A stretch of 64,000 nt of DNA from Liolophura sinensis. Its lineage: Eukaryota > Mollusca > Polyplacophora > Chitonida > Chitonidae. Of the stretch, positions 11,442-23,393 are shown in pieces. Positions within the stretch are counted from its first letter, which is position 1, and each line of letters starts with the position of its first letter. Made by a program: the position numbers and the translations under genes. The DNA lies in contig NC_088301.1 of the NCBI RefSeq assembly GCF_032854445.1, positions 20,639,808 through 20,703,807 of the forward strand, read 5' to 3'. The notes under the pieces are model-generated. The model saw nothing but the letters and a program-made list of their open reading frames with translations. It was not told where the DNA came from and ran no database searches.

Positions 11442-11878
11442 TATTTCTATGGAAATAGAACCTAAATGCTCAGATCAAGAAAGGCAGCCAATGACTGGAA
11501 TCGAGGAAAAATATTATGATACAAGTCAGTGGTTAACTGAGAAATTTTCCCAACAATTTACACATACATCCGTTGCAAGAGAAATAACATTTGAAATATT
11601 TTAGATACTACCTCCATGTTTATTTAACAACTTTCCATCTTCAGTACCGTAACGATCTGTATAATATACACCAGCAGAAGGTATACTGTTGCTATGTCAC
11701 AAATCTAGTGTGGCACTATTAATTGTGTATTGTTCTGCCTATATCCTTATAGTTATGTCAACAATTATACAATATACATTCTACCGGTTCCCAAAAAACA
11801 GCAGACTTTATTACAACAGTTTTGCCTTGATGAACACGATATATGTTTCGTACATGTATAACTAAAAGAAATATCACC

Positions 11879-12142
11879 TGAGTGAGTGAGTGAATGGTGC
11901 TTGTGGTTTAACGTCGTATTTAGCAATTTTTCAGTCATATGACGACGAAGGAGTTCTTAAGATTGCTTGAAATGCGCCTCCTTGTTGCAAAACGGATTTT
12001 CACCGCTCTTTTATCTAGTGATGCTTCACCGAGACGGCTTACCGAAGGCAAGCAAGCCGTCCCGCGCGAGTTACATTATACAGTAACAAAGGCTACAAGG
12101 CGGGATATACACACGCCATGTACAGGATCCTGCGGCATATAA
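11879..12142 (-). mobile_element. SINE family B, truncated
   Basis: Carries GAGTGAGTGAGTGAATGGTG, GGTTTAACGTCGTATT, TCATATGACGACGAAGGA, TTTATCTAGTGATGCTTCAC and GAAGGCAAGCAAGCCG. The tRNA head (right end) is missing, so this is a 5'-truncated insertion on the minus strand. Confidence 0.9.
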
Positions 12143-12419
12143 TGCTGCCCAAGTGCGGATAATTTACAATGTTAAAATTGAAACTATTCATCTTGAGGGG
12201 AGGAAACCGTTTTGGTCTTTGTACAAACATGGGTCCAGATAAGATGGACCATCTACAGGGAGTTTGTTTTCTTTGATTCCAACGAAGGTGGATATAAACC
12301 GACCGCCAAAAGAAACTTTACCACTCCGTGAGTTAATTTTAACCAGCCTTTTCAGCAAATAATACCAAATTATTGTAGGAAAACATTGTACGAAGCATAT
12401 TCCCATGTGCGACAAGCGT

Positions 12420-13660
12420 CATATACGCCCACACGAACATTTTGAGACAACGAAGAAAGTTGAAAAATCACGTGAGCCATGAATGGCCGCGACTGCACAT
12501 GTAATAAGTGTATAAAAACGTTACACACAGTGTGCTGAACTTGCACACTGACTAAAAACCACCAAAGTAATGCCTCGATTGATTCCAGAACAACGCGAGA
12601 GAGCCCTGCGTATGGTATCCATGGGAGCCACCCATGCCCACATTGCAAGGACCTTTGGCTGCTCTCGTGTAACTGAGTCCAACTTGTTGCAGAACAGGCA
12701 CGCCTAGGGTAACTACGCCGAGAGAGACGGGTACCTGCGCACCTTACACCCGAGGAACCGCTTCCTGACAGTGACGTCATCGTCAATCAATGTCTTAGGT
12801 CATCGGCTCAGTCGGCAGACCGTGTCCAGGAGACTCTTGGCTCGACCATTCAGAGAGCAGTTGTTCACAGCCGAACAACGTGGCCAGAGGCTGCGATGGG
12901 CTCGAATTGTACGCCGTTGGCAAGGGCGTGATTGGCAACGTGTTGTTTTCGCGGATGAAAGCCGCTTCCGCCTGTCCCGTGCCGACGGCAGACAGCAAGT
13001 TTACCATCGAAGAGGCGAACGAACGACTGCATCATGCGTCCAGGAGGTGGTACCGTTTGGTGGCGGCAGCGTGATGTGTGGGGTGGGATTTGTGGAGAGG
13101 AACGGACACCACTGGTCATCATCTACGGGAACCTAACAGCTCAGCGTTACGTGGATGAAATTCTACGTCCTGTTTTTCTGCCATTCCTTCAACAACAGGC
13201 ACGTGGTGTCCTGTACCAGCATGACAACGCCAGACCCCATACAGCTCGAACTGTGCAGAACTTCCTCGACGCCAACGACGTCAACGTCTTGCCGTGGCCT
13301 GCACGTTCCCCAGATAGAACATGTTTGGTTAAGTAAGACAACGGCCACACCTGGCAACCAACCGACAAAAACTGGCGTTCGCTCTCCAAGATGAATGGCA
13401 ATGAATGGCAATGAATCCCACGTCATCTCATCAGACGACTGACTTTTTCTATGCGTCGGAGAGTTTTTGCATGCACTGAAGCAAGGGGTGGCCACACGCG
13501 ATATTGATTGGTTTTGATATTGACTGATATTAAAAATGATCAAATTTTTGTGTACTCTGCTCATTGTTAACCAAGATGGAATGGCTATTTTTCTACCCCT
13601 GCTCTGTTTGTTCACTTGTAAAATGATTTGAGGGCTGCTTTGTCCGTTCCTACGCAAGAC
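12420..13660 (+). mobile_element. Tc1-like (DD34E) DNA transposon, inactive
   Basis: Transposase remains run from MPRLIPEQRERALRMV (ATG at 12571) to a C-terminus at about 13505 read as MRRRVFACTEARGGHTRY. In order: helix-turn-helix remnants at about 12571-12690; RRLLARPFREQLFTAEQRGQ; first catalytic Asp in FADESRF (about 12950); GGSVMCGVG and VWGGICGEERTPLVIIYGN in different frames; second Asp in HDNARPHTA (about 13220); PWPARSPD; and the third acidic residue in IEHVW, out of frame after a short deletion that removes the usual LSP. The spacing to that Glu is the 34 residues of Tc1. At least four frame breaks make it dead. Terminal inverted repeats could not be paired by eye, so the outer limits are approximate. 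Confidence 0.92.
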
Positions 13661-13699
13661 TTTCAATATCTAAAGTCATTGGTCTTTTGCATATATTAA

Positions 13700-14930
13700 A
13701 CTTCAGTCATCCTGTTTTTTGCTTTGGCAAAATAAATTGATCTGAACTCTTTGTAAAGATTCTTTTGGCCGTCAGCTTATATGCATAGCCGTTGCTATAA
13801 ATGGGTTATCTAAAGCTATGAGATCATCACTATATCGTTTAGTGAATAAGAACGATCGGGTCTTTTGGGGATTAGTCTTTAATAGCTTCTGCATATACAT
13901 GTAGTCGTTCTCATAAGAGAAGAGGTATATAGGTCAGCCAAAAAGGTGGCACAATTTGAACCCATCGAAATATCTATACACTGTTGACATATGGCTTCAA
14001 CGCATTTCCTACAGAAATTATTCAGACATTAGGAAGAACAACAAACTATCCAATGAATGGTAACCTTTCTAGGTAACGGAACTTAAGAAGGCTTTGTTGC
14101 CTATGAGCTTAATGTATAGCGGTGACCAGTTTTATGAAACACCGATGTAATTAGTGATGAAATTCTATCAGTTGAATCTGTGTGAAGAAGAGCAGAACAT
14201 ATTAAGAGGGAGTGGGGAGAGAGAGTTCAGATCATTTTTTTTTTCAAAGTTTTCCTTTACATATCGAATTTTTTCCAGGAGTTGGGATAAGAAATCCTGG
14301 CGGGGAGTTAAATTTTCACAGCAGGGAGGAAAAATTAGGCTTTAAATATATGTATATAAACTCTGGTGACAGGGCTTGGTGGGTGTAAAACAAAGCGACA
14401 GTTTATTCGTCATTAATTTGATCAATCTTCGGTATGCCGGTGAAGAGAAAGAAAAGTAGATACAACCACGTGATGGCTTCCAACGAATGTCGCTGTCTCA
14501 TTGCCTGTGTCTCTCCTATGGACCAATGAGTGAACCAATGAGTAACAAATTGTGAACTGTGTACAGTAACGCAATGGCCGTTTGAAACCTACCGCAATGC
14601 TAGCAGTATCTGATCTACAACAGAGGACGATTTAAACCGGGAACAATCCCAAACTAATAGTGTTCTTTGACTGCGTTAAATCAAGAATTAATGACTTCAT
14701 TTCATGACGCGGGGAGTGGGTGGGGGGGGGGGGGGGGGGGGGGGTACGACCATGCGAAAAACACATTACTTTACCGGCCGACAACTGATAAGGGCGTATC
14801 AATAATCGCAAAGCCAATTCCCAAAAAGACGTTTAACACAAATCACCAAAGAACAAAGAAAGTATATAAAGTACGAAAACAGAACGGAGTCATACAAAGA
14901 GTAGCGGTCAACAGTTTCAGAGGCGTAGCA
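13700..14930. other. Intergenic, no gene seen
   Basis: Ordinary AT-rich sequence with no recognised coding or RNA signal. A run of about 25 G lies at 14719-14744. Confidence 0.5.
14718..14744. repeat. Poly-G tract
   Basis: An almost unbroken run of about 25 G preceded by GGGGAGTGGGTGG. The exact length in an assembly is unreliable for such tracts; as DNA it could form a G-quadruplex. Confidence 0.9.
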
Positions 14931-14942
14931 AAGACAAAAGGT

Positions 14943-15166
14943 ATGTCTCACCAATGCGGTCGCTGTGAGTTCAAGTCCAGCTCATGCTGGCTTCCTCTCC
15001 GGCCGTACGTGAGAAGGTCTGTCAGCAACCTGCGGATGGTCGTGGGTTTCCCCCGGGCTCTGCCCGGTTTCCACCCACCATAATGCTGGCCGCCGTCGTA
15101 TAAGTGAAATATTCTTGAGTACGGCGTAAAACACCAATCAAAAAAAAAAAAAAAAAAAAAAAAAAA
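14943..15166 (+). mobile_element. SINE family A, 5'-truncated, poly-A tail, target-site duplication
   Basis: Starts inside the tRNA head at CTCACCAATGCGGTCGCTG and ends with about 27 A instead of (AAAT)n. Flanked by the 13-bp duplication ACAAAAGGTATGT (14934-14946 and 15165-15177). Truncation plus duplication indicates LINE-mediated insertion. Little diverged, so young. Confidence 0.94.
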
Positions 15167-15484
15167 ACAAAAGGTATGTTCTACGCGACTGAGTGAAATC
15201 AGCATTCAACTGATATACCATGCTAGAATATCAGTTGTGGATAAAGAAATATGTACTCAATTGCTACTGTTAAAATATCCAACGTCGCGATTTAATTCAA
15301 CACGATGAATATACAGCCCCTAACCCGAACACGTAAGCCTTTATATGGTAACGTAATTAGCCACAATCTTACGCCCTGAGACGCGCTTAAGTCACTTCGC
15401 CGAGCTCGCACGTGTTGAGTAAGCATTCCTTCCAACGGTTTGCACGTATCCTATGCCTTCCAAGTCTGATCTTTGTTTTGATTC

Positions 15485-15646
15485 TGGGGGATAGCGCGAA
15501 CGCAGTCCCCCTGAGTAAAAATTACGCACCCGAGTCACCCACATTTGGGGTGATCGCAAGCGTCAGCCCACCGAAGTGCAATGGGAAGGCCTCGACCTGG
15601 GGGAACCGCCTTCGTGATCACGGTATCCCCTGTGCCAGGTAAGTAT
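15485..15646 (-). ncRNA. U1: U1 spliceosomal snRNA gene, copy 1
   Basis: U1 snRNA recognises 5' splice sites. The minus strand begins ATACTTACCTGG at 15646, the donor-pairing 5' end. It continues with stem-loop 1 whose loop GATCACGAAGG binds U1-70K, then stem-loop 2 CCCATTGCACTTCGGTGGG with the U1A-binding ATTGCAC, then stem-loop 3 around CCCCAAATGTGGG, the Sm site AATTTTTA, and stem-loop 4 GGGGACTGCGTTCGCGC closing with TATCCCC. Length is about 162 nt (human 164). Downstream is AAAGATCAGA, close to the metazoan snRNA 3' box. The CGGAAACAG element at 15681-15689 lies at -35 to -43. The open frame on the opposite strand is a by-product. Confidence 0.97.
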
Positions 15647-15654
15647 GAATTACC

Positions 15655-16840
15655 AAACAACAACGAAAGTTTATAAACTTCTGTTTCCGTTTCCAAATGG
15701 TGGGCCTTAAATTAGGGTGTTGCACAATAGAACGCTAACATTTTAATTAGCTTAAGACTAAATTAGGTTTTATGTGCAATTACGCCTTGAACCATATTTT
15801 TCAAAATTTGTACGGATAATTACATATCCATAAATTAAATTTAAATTTCTTTAATTCAAGAAAATAAATTGAAAAGATATACGCCGGCCAGGGGTTATCT
15901 CCCTTTTTCTGATTCCGTTTTGGACCTTGGAACTCGTTGTTGTAGCGGTCCAGCACACATCAATAACGTTACATCGGTTTAGATCTACGCACTGGACAAG
16001 TCATTTAACAAAACATAGCTGCTCCAGGATCTCACATTAAAAAGGGAAAAAGTACTTTGGATTCGGCCGTGTTGTTTGACTGGTGTGGCTCGTGGTGCAG
16101 CCAGCAGTTTGTGGGCTAGACAACCCCTGTTGTAATCTTCACTAACTGGCTGTGTATGCATCCGGCCCGTCCAAAGCCACTGTCGTGCGCTGTAGAGCAC
16201 AGACAGGTTGTATGGTCATCTGGGATATGAAAGCATTTTATGCATAAATGTCTTAGGTTAAACCGTTCTTATAAGTGCTGTATTTTTATTTATTTATTTT
16301 ATTCTTAATGACACATACCTGGACTGCATGGCGAGGAAAACTCCGTCAAATATGCATAATCGGTTTCCATGAAAACATGACACACCTCGAATTTATGGGG
16401 CTCGGCTTTGAAGTCAGGTTATACACATGATGGAAACAAGATCACGTAATGTACGACACTACAACGTGCAAAGGTGACTCATAGACTTGTACTCAAATTA
16501 TAATAAATGTACCTAAATCGAGCCCTCAGGAAAAAGGTCTTCAACATCATTGATAACAAATATACCAAAAAGACTACACCATAGATAGTAAAACCAGAGA
16601 AGTGACGACTGTGTGATATTTGGTCACACAGTCTCTTGTCAATTTACTGAAGTCTGGCTTTTATTCTGACTTCATGCATATCTGCTTAAAAAGTAGTAAC
16701 GTACACGTCCCCTGCCACCATGGCTTCAGCACAATGAGGTATTAAAAATAGTTATTTTACTTGCAGTGTTTCAGCCGCCACTAATCTGATTTTTCCAAAA
16801 GCTGTCTGGTCATCACATTTAATATACAATTACATTAAAA
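15655..16840. other. Between U1 copy 1 and the next SINE, no gene seen
   Basis: Contains the U1 upstream region at its left end; otherwise no recognised coding or RNA signal. Confidence 0.45.
15681..15689 (-). promoter_or_regulatory. Candidate snRNA promoter element of U1 copy 1
   Basis: CGGAAACAG on the minus strand, at -35 to -43 from the U1 start. CGGAAGCAG occurs at exactly the same offset in copy 2, though the rest of the two upstream regions has diverged. Whether it is part of the proximal sequence element is inference. Confidence 0.5.
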
Positions 16841-16847
16841 GAATGGT

Positions 16848-17028
16848 TCAAGTCCAGCTCATGCTGGCTTCCTCTACGACCGTACGTGGGAAGGTCTGAC
16901 AGCAACCTGCGGATGGTAGTGGGTTTCCCCCGGGCTCTGTCCGGTTTCCTCCCCCAACAATGCTGGCGGCCATCGTATAAGTGAAACATCTTGAGTACGG
17001 CGTAAAACACCAATCAAATAAATAAAAC
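16848..17028 (+). mobile_element. SINE family A, 5'-truncated
   Basis: From GTTCAAGTCCAGCTCATGCTG to GGCGTAAAACACCAATCAAA and an (AAAT) tail. It lies between the two U1 genes, beside the U1 fragment. Confidence 0.92.
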
Positions 17029-17091
17029 AATGGAAATGGATCAGGCCTGGGCAGTCTAGGCACACTTGATGCAGTTTGGGTCTATCGTGTC

Positions 17092-17180
17092 ATTAGACGC
17101 TAAGCGCAGTCCCCTGAGTAAAAATACCCATGCCAGTCGTCTTCTTTTGGGGATGATGACAAACGTCAAAATGTGCAGGC
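17092..17180 (-). pseudogene. U1: U1 snRNA pseudogene fragment (3' half)
   Basis: The plus strand reads AAGCGCAGTCCCCTGAGTAA, then a gapped match through the Sm-site region, TTTTGGGG, ACAAACGTC and GTGCAGGCC, matching the 3' half of the two intact U1 copies with many small changes. Stem-loops 1 and 2 are gone. It is a decayed copy between the two active-looking genes. Confidence 0.85.
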
Positions 17181-17439
17181 CACAATACCAAATAATGTAG
17201 CGTAGTAGGCCTACGTAAATTTCACGGTCAAGTTTGCTAACCCTTTCTTCCATACTTTCTGGTTACCTATATACCGTTGTATAACTTTGATCATCAGGAT
17301 ATCTCGGTTATTGCCCATACGTCTTCGCCATTACACTGCACAAACACCGTTACGAATCAGGAATTTCCTAAGACAGAGGCCATCGTTCTTCTCACTCTTC
17401 CCATGATCATCCTCCCCTTGTCTACTTTTGCTTTCATCC

Positions 17440-17601
17440 TAGGGGATAGCGCGAACGCAGTCCCCCTGAGTAAAAATTACGCACCCGAGTCACCCACATT
17501 TGGGGTGATCGCAAGCGTCAGCCCACCGAAGTGCAATGGGAAGGCCTCGACCTGGGGGAACCGCCTTCGTGATCACGGTATCCCCTGTGCCAGGTAAGTA
17601 T
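17440..17601 (-). ncRNA. U1: U1 spliceosomal snRNA gene, copy 2
   Basis: The 161 bp from 17442 to 17602 are identical to 15487-15647, 1,955 bp away, and have the same U1 parts: ACTTACCTG 5' end, U1-70K loop, U1A loop ATTGCAC, Sm site AATTTTTA and terminal hairpin. The 3' flank reads AAAAGTAGA on the minus strand, an exact match to the AAARNNAGA core of the snRNA 3' box. CGGAAGCAG lies at -35 to -43 (17636-17644). Transcription runs leftward, the same direction as copy 1. Confidence 0.97.
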
Positions 17602-17609
17602 GCTTTGGG

Positions 17610-20600
17610 AGTGCAGTTCTACGGTATATGTACCGCTGCTTCCGCGTAACAGGAGAGACACCTGGGAATTATATTCTTTCTAAAAAAAGTCCCATCTCTG
17701 TTACAGCTGAAAAAATTCACTATTTGGTGATTTTGTAACAAAGTACAGTATTTTGGTCGATTTATAAACGGAAAAATAGGAACATGTTCCACTTAAAATC
17801 GTGAAAATGAAGGAAATATTGACGGAAACAAGAAACAATGAATTCAAAGTTATCTCCCTTTAACAGTTAATGCCGATATCTCTCTTCTCTCTATACATTA
17901 GCGATACGACGGTGCGCCAAGTCTGATTATACAAGTCGAAGACCAAATTAGCCACATTACAGTGATATGAATAAGCTCATTTTTTTGCGCGAGACATCAC
18001 AGCGAGAGAGAGGGGTTGGGGTGATCGGGGTCAGGATTTGGAGTTTGGCACGGTTAGCCTGTCAATTGAAAAAAAAAATGCTGCTCTCTAGAAACTGAAA
18101 AGTCAGTCATAAAGCTTCAGGAATCATAAACTTTTGAAAAATCATTTTACAATGTACAGAAAATAGATGTTATTTTCAAGGCTTTAAAAATTCTTTTAAA
18201 CCTTTAAATTCTTTTTCAAAGCGTCAAAAGTATAGCTAATTTGGTAAGAGCACAGTGGCCTGTCTATAAAAAAAAAAGGGGGAGGGAGGTGGGCAGAGGG
18301 TGGGGTTGGGAAATGGCTGATGCCCTTCAAGACACCTCCCAGTTAATTCTGTGAACCCTGTTCAAACAAGAGTGCAAGTACTTATCAACTAATGCAACAA
18401 TTAACAATTACAAAGAAGGTCTATGCGGCATATGTATATGAACAATGAACCAACAATGGAACATTCCCCTCATGCTATTGTGCTCTACACGTGTGCAAAA
18501 CATTACCTCAATACGTGCAGTACTTTCTAATATACCACCTTAACATTTGGTTAAACTTTGAATTTAATACACAGTACACTGAGTCAGGAATTTGGTAATT
18601 TACGGTATTTAAAATGCACACAACCAATCCAGGGCACAGCCATAAATACCTGATGTTGTTTACACCACTTTACTGACACCTCTTCCAAAATAGCTAAGGT
18701 AATATTATTTGTTGTCGTTTCCATTAAACACGAAATTTGCATACATAGGAGCCTATACATGCACAGACAAATGCCTATGGATGTTTTACACATTGTATAA
18801 TTTCATCTCTCAACTATTCTATATTCAATGATAAATGCATGTAGGCCTAAACAAAAGGTAGCATTAAAATAGACATGATAAATCTACAAGGGAGACTACT
18901 GTGCTATCTTCTTAATTTCTTCAAGCAGTTATAAAATTAGTATGTCTAGAGATCTTGAACATGAAATTGTGAGCCAAACATAATAATACAGAACTGACAA
19001 AACATAACGTAAAAGAGAAATATTTTTTTATTATAGAACTTCAAGAAACATGTTCATTGATTATTAACATCCCAACTGAATCATCTTCAACATGCCATAT
19101 TTGCAAACATCTCCCTGTCACATTTACCAAAAAAAAAAAAAAAAAAAAAAACATGTTTGTAACCTGATTTTACCCTTCCTATTTTGAGATTTAACACAAC
19201 GGAAAATCAAACAAGAAACTTGAAAACGTAACAACCGTGAACTTGTCATAACAAATGCTGGAAATGTTCGGCATATGAGAGGAAGATTTAATTGGAAGAT
19301 CACTGTGGAGAAGACTGCACACAGAAATAGGAAACTCAGCATAAAATTTAAGTCCTTCAAAATTTGAATCTACCCCTCCTCTCAGAAAAAAATATAACTT
19401 CAGCATGTACATATCACAGTGTACCCTGAAGACTGAGATCATTGTAACAGCAGTTCTCCGTTTCAGTATAAAAGTGTTCATGTAAGCGGGCATGAATAGG
19501 TTATTGGAAATAAAAATGTGGACTTGTTTTGTTAAATCAAATAATAGTGTGACAGCAGACGGGTGACATGGAGAGTAGCACAATGAATTAGGGAGATGTG
19601 GCAGTAGTCATTCCTCTTTTCTCAGTGAAGCACAGTAAAATCATTGCTATACTGTCTTAATAATAAAAAACAGATGACTGCAAAACATTCAGACAAATTT
19701 GAAATGAGTACACTCTGGGACTATTGTACAGTGTAACAGTCCCTGGTACATTGTATCCGTTTTTCTGCTACATAGTAACAATATGAGCTTTCAATATGAG
19801 ATCTCATGACAAAGCATCGAGAGCAGTTAACTATTTGTTTCTATTCTCACTAAACCATTCAAACTCTATTGGGAAATGTCCTGACCAGAGTCACACAACA
19901 TTTTTTGACTACAACAAATAAATTAAGCACTTGTGGATATAACATATTGGAAATTTATGTGCTTATATGTATTGGGAAACCACTACCTTTATCCATAAAG
20001 AAACACACATTAATTTCTTTACTGGTATCTACAGAAACCACAGTGGCCTTGACCCCTTGGGTGAGTATTTAAATAAGTACGGATTCCTTGAAATAATTCT
20101 TCTGCTTTGTCTTCAGCTTTCATCATCCTTTGTCCATTAATTCATTGTATAGTAAACAAAGCTCTCAAAAGCTGCAATTAAGTTAAAAATATGTTCCTTC
20201 TATTAAAATCCTAGCCGCGACTCAACAGATAAATTAGGGGGCAAATGCATGCACCTTTGCCCACAAGACCAGATTAAAAACAATGTAAAATACAATTATT
20301 TGTGTGCAGAAAAATGGAAGTTTTGTGATCATTGTTTTACGTTAATCTGTCTAATTACATAAATTGGCATTACAAAAGGCATAAATCTACACCTATTTCA
20401 ATGATGATGTTTTCTGGTATTAAAGCTTTATTATATCCCTTTGCACTGTTATGCTATAAGCCAGTAAGTTCATGTCCTTGAAAAATAGAATATTTATATA
20501 ATTTAGAAAAAAAATCATGGGTTGTCGAAAAAATCTGTTCTCATCACCAACGCAATCACAGTTTCTTTGCTATTATATATGATGTACCAGGAAGTTTTCC

Positions 20601-21545
20601 AAACTGAAGATATCAAATACCTGCACGGATTATCAAGATGGAAATGTCATCCTCTTTCAGCAACAAAGTAAACTGGCCTGGTATGTTTTGATGTTATTAA
20701 ACTTTAAGTCACAATTCATCAAATTCCTTGAATTTTAAATAAAAATATTTAAAACAATTTCTTCAACCTGCAACCTGAAATGATTTTGATAATTACCTAC
20801 ACACACTTACCTGTGACCTGAACACACCTGCCATGCACAACTTTTCTCTACATGCAATAGCACTTGTGATTGTATTGTATGTAATGTTTAGCACTCAGCT
20901 GACACACAATGATAAAAGTACACTAGTTTTTTTTACTGTATCTACTCATATGTGACCTGTAATCTACACAAAAATACAATGGAATGTTGAAACTTACGAG
21001 GTACAAAGGCACTCATTTTGTTTTTGATTCGAGGCTGGCCCCCATCTTGATGTGTAATTGCACAACTTCTGATTCGAAACCCATGTAAAATAAGGCTATG
21101 TCTAAAACTGTCCACATGGCTTTTGTTTCTCCGTCATAGATCATTCCTAATTACAATTTTTGATTCCTTTGGACAAAATATACACTTAAAAAAATTATCG
21201 ATATACAATGAATATTGACGGAGAATTAAAACACGAATCCTTTATGATAAGAGCAGTCAAAACTTCAATACAAAAAAAATTTTTAATTAAAAATACACCC
21301 TTCCTGAAGGCTAAAACTCTTTCTTACATGAATTTCTTTAAAACAATTTGTATGTTATATCCTAGACTTGTAGACCTTTATTACTTATATAAAACTCCTT
21401 CTTATTGCACTCCATCACAATCAAATACTGAAAAACAATTGGCCATTGAGATAAAGGCACCTTCAGGTTTCTTCTTTAAGAACACAGGCTCTATGTTGCA
21501 TAGTAAGAGTAACCATAACAACAAAAAGCTGAATCAGCACTTCTG
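17610..21545. other. Intergenic and MAP3K1 downstream flank, no gene seen
   Basis: AT-rich, with an A-run at 19129-19151 and no recognised coding exon. The right part may be 3' UTR of MAP3K1; no polyadenylation signal could be chosen with confidence among several TTTATT motifs. Confidence 0.4.
17636..17644 (-). promoter_or_regulatory. Candidate snRNA promoter element of U1 copy 2
   Basis: CGGAAGCAG on the minus strand, at the same offset from the RNA start as the related element of copy 1. Found by comparing the two flanks; function inferred. Confidence 0.5.
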
Positions 21546-21546
21546 A

Positions 21547-21722
21547 AATTTTGCGAGTCGAGGTGGGAGCTCTCGGAAACTAACACGTCTAAGAGGTGTG
21601 ATTTTACAAAGTTTTATAGCCAGGTCTGTCTGCTCAACGATGCGATAAGCAACTACCGTAAAATCACGAATTCTGGTAGCTTTAGTTTATGAGAGCTCCT
21701 AATCCCGCATGAACTCGCAAAA
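21547..21722. mobile_element. Short palindromic MITE-like element
   Basis: Arms of about 65 bp are inverted. TTTTGCGAGT, GAGCTCTC, AAACTAA and GTGATTTTAC appear in that order from 21550, and their complements appear in reverse order ending at 21721. Total about 175 bp, with little spacer. Confidence 0.75.
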
Positions 21723-22602
21723 TGCCCCACAAATGCTGATTCGGATCATTCGTATGTCCCTGCTTTCTCTGGGCCTATTGCTTATGTAGATCATATACCT
21801 TTATACAGGCAATACTGTGTATCAGATATATTTGGGGTATATTACTCTGAATTATGATCATAATTTATTTAACTGATGTACAAAGCCATCAACACATATT
21901 TTGCTTTTCTCTTGCGAAGTAGCAAAATCTTCCTCCTGGGCCTCTTTCACAGATCTTCCCAAAAGTTTTTGTAAAAGACAGTGGCCATGTTGTAATGCCC
22001 AGAGACATTATGATTTATGAGAAAAGTCATCAAAAATCCATGTATAAAGTTTTGTGAAAGTGGCCCCATGTGGTTATAACTATGTGCCTTCTTTCATGAA
22101 GAATAACATCAGGTTAATTAGACGTAAATGCACATGGTAACAATTTCAGATGTGCAAGTACATGTCTCATTTTTAACATGCATACAAGTATATAGCTTGG
22201 AATAATTTTTTTTCCAAAGCTCGGGATTTCTTGGTTACTCGACACAGGCTTATGTTAAAGCTGTCCTGTAAAAAATACTTTTACTGTGTGAGAATTGCAT
22301 TTCAATCTAGATAAAACATCTGAAGAACAGGTGTTGCGGCACTGCAATTATAGTGCAGAAAGGAAATATTGCTTCTAACATTCCCATTTATTGAAGGAAA
22401 TGTTCTCTTGACTTCTGTAACTGATTTGGAACCCTTGCTTGTGAAATGTTACAAAATGACAACACATAAACCTGAGCATATGATGTTTTCAACATCAATG
22501 TCTTTGTAAAATTAACCAATAAAGTCAACCCTTTGATGCCCTCATAACGAGACTACAGCTCAGCCAGGTGATGAAAGTCTAAACAACTCTCTTTATTAAG
22601 TA

Positions 22603-22705
22603 ATTTATTTATTTATTCGACTGGTGTTTTACGCCGACTCAAGAATATTTCACTCATATGACGGCGGCCAGTATTATGGTGGGAGGAAACCTGGCAGAGT
22701 ATTAA
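22603..22705 (-). mobile_element. SINE family A, 3' fragment
   Basis: Tail complement TTTATTTATTTATTCGACTG, TTTTACGCCGACTCAAGAA, GACGGCGGCCAGTATTATGG; stops after GGCAGAG. Confidence 0.88.
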
Positions 22706-23391
22706 GTAGGTTACTCTGATGCCCTTTGTATACCTGTGCCACTTCCCAGAAGGAAGAGCACATAAGTCGCATGTTACAACACATGGTTTCTCTCAGCTGT
22801 GGGTCTGCCTAAAATTAGAAAACCCCTAGCCATAGTCATAATGAAGGTATAGTTCGTCATATAAGGCGAAGAAGCATAAATGTTACTTGTGACACGACAA
22901 CTAGCTGCTTTGAAAAACATATTCCAGTGCTGCATTTTGGTGTTTCAACAGAAAGGGCTTATCCCACAAACCATTCAATAATAAATATACAAATACAGAA
23001 TAGTTTTGATGTGGCCTCATTCCCTCCTTGACACCTATCTTCTGTTAATACCCAATGACATGTTGAAGCATAAATGTGTTGAAATACCAAAAAAAAAACC
23101 CATATATTATCAGGTTCCATTCATCATCATTGTGCTATATCAATTACTGTGGCAATATTAAACATCATTTGGATTGTAAAAAAAAAAATTCTTCCTTTTA
23201 TGAATGTGATGAAAAAATATTGACCCTGAAAATCTGGATTGAAATGCCAATACAAAAATAGAGCTTGCATGAGTATGAACCTGTTACAGTGCAGACACAT
23301 GCAGACAAAGTGCATACAAAGTAGTTAACCTGCAGATTGCACCATGAACAGCGTAATCTGTCATTCACAGATTAACAAGAACACACACATA

Positions 23392-23393
<2 letters not shown>

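Noticed and set aside
15391-15642. Open frame resembling a secreted peptide with signal sequence and a splice donor, duplicated at 17403-17597
   Set aside because: It is the antisense of U1 snRNA. Copy 1 has no ATG, the donor is the complement of the U1 5' end, and the hydrophobic part is antisense of the 3' box region.
20048-20075. Exon-like piece between CTACAG and GTGAGT on the plus strand
   Set aside because: Only about 26 bp, with no protein match and no partner exons.
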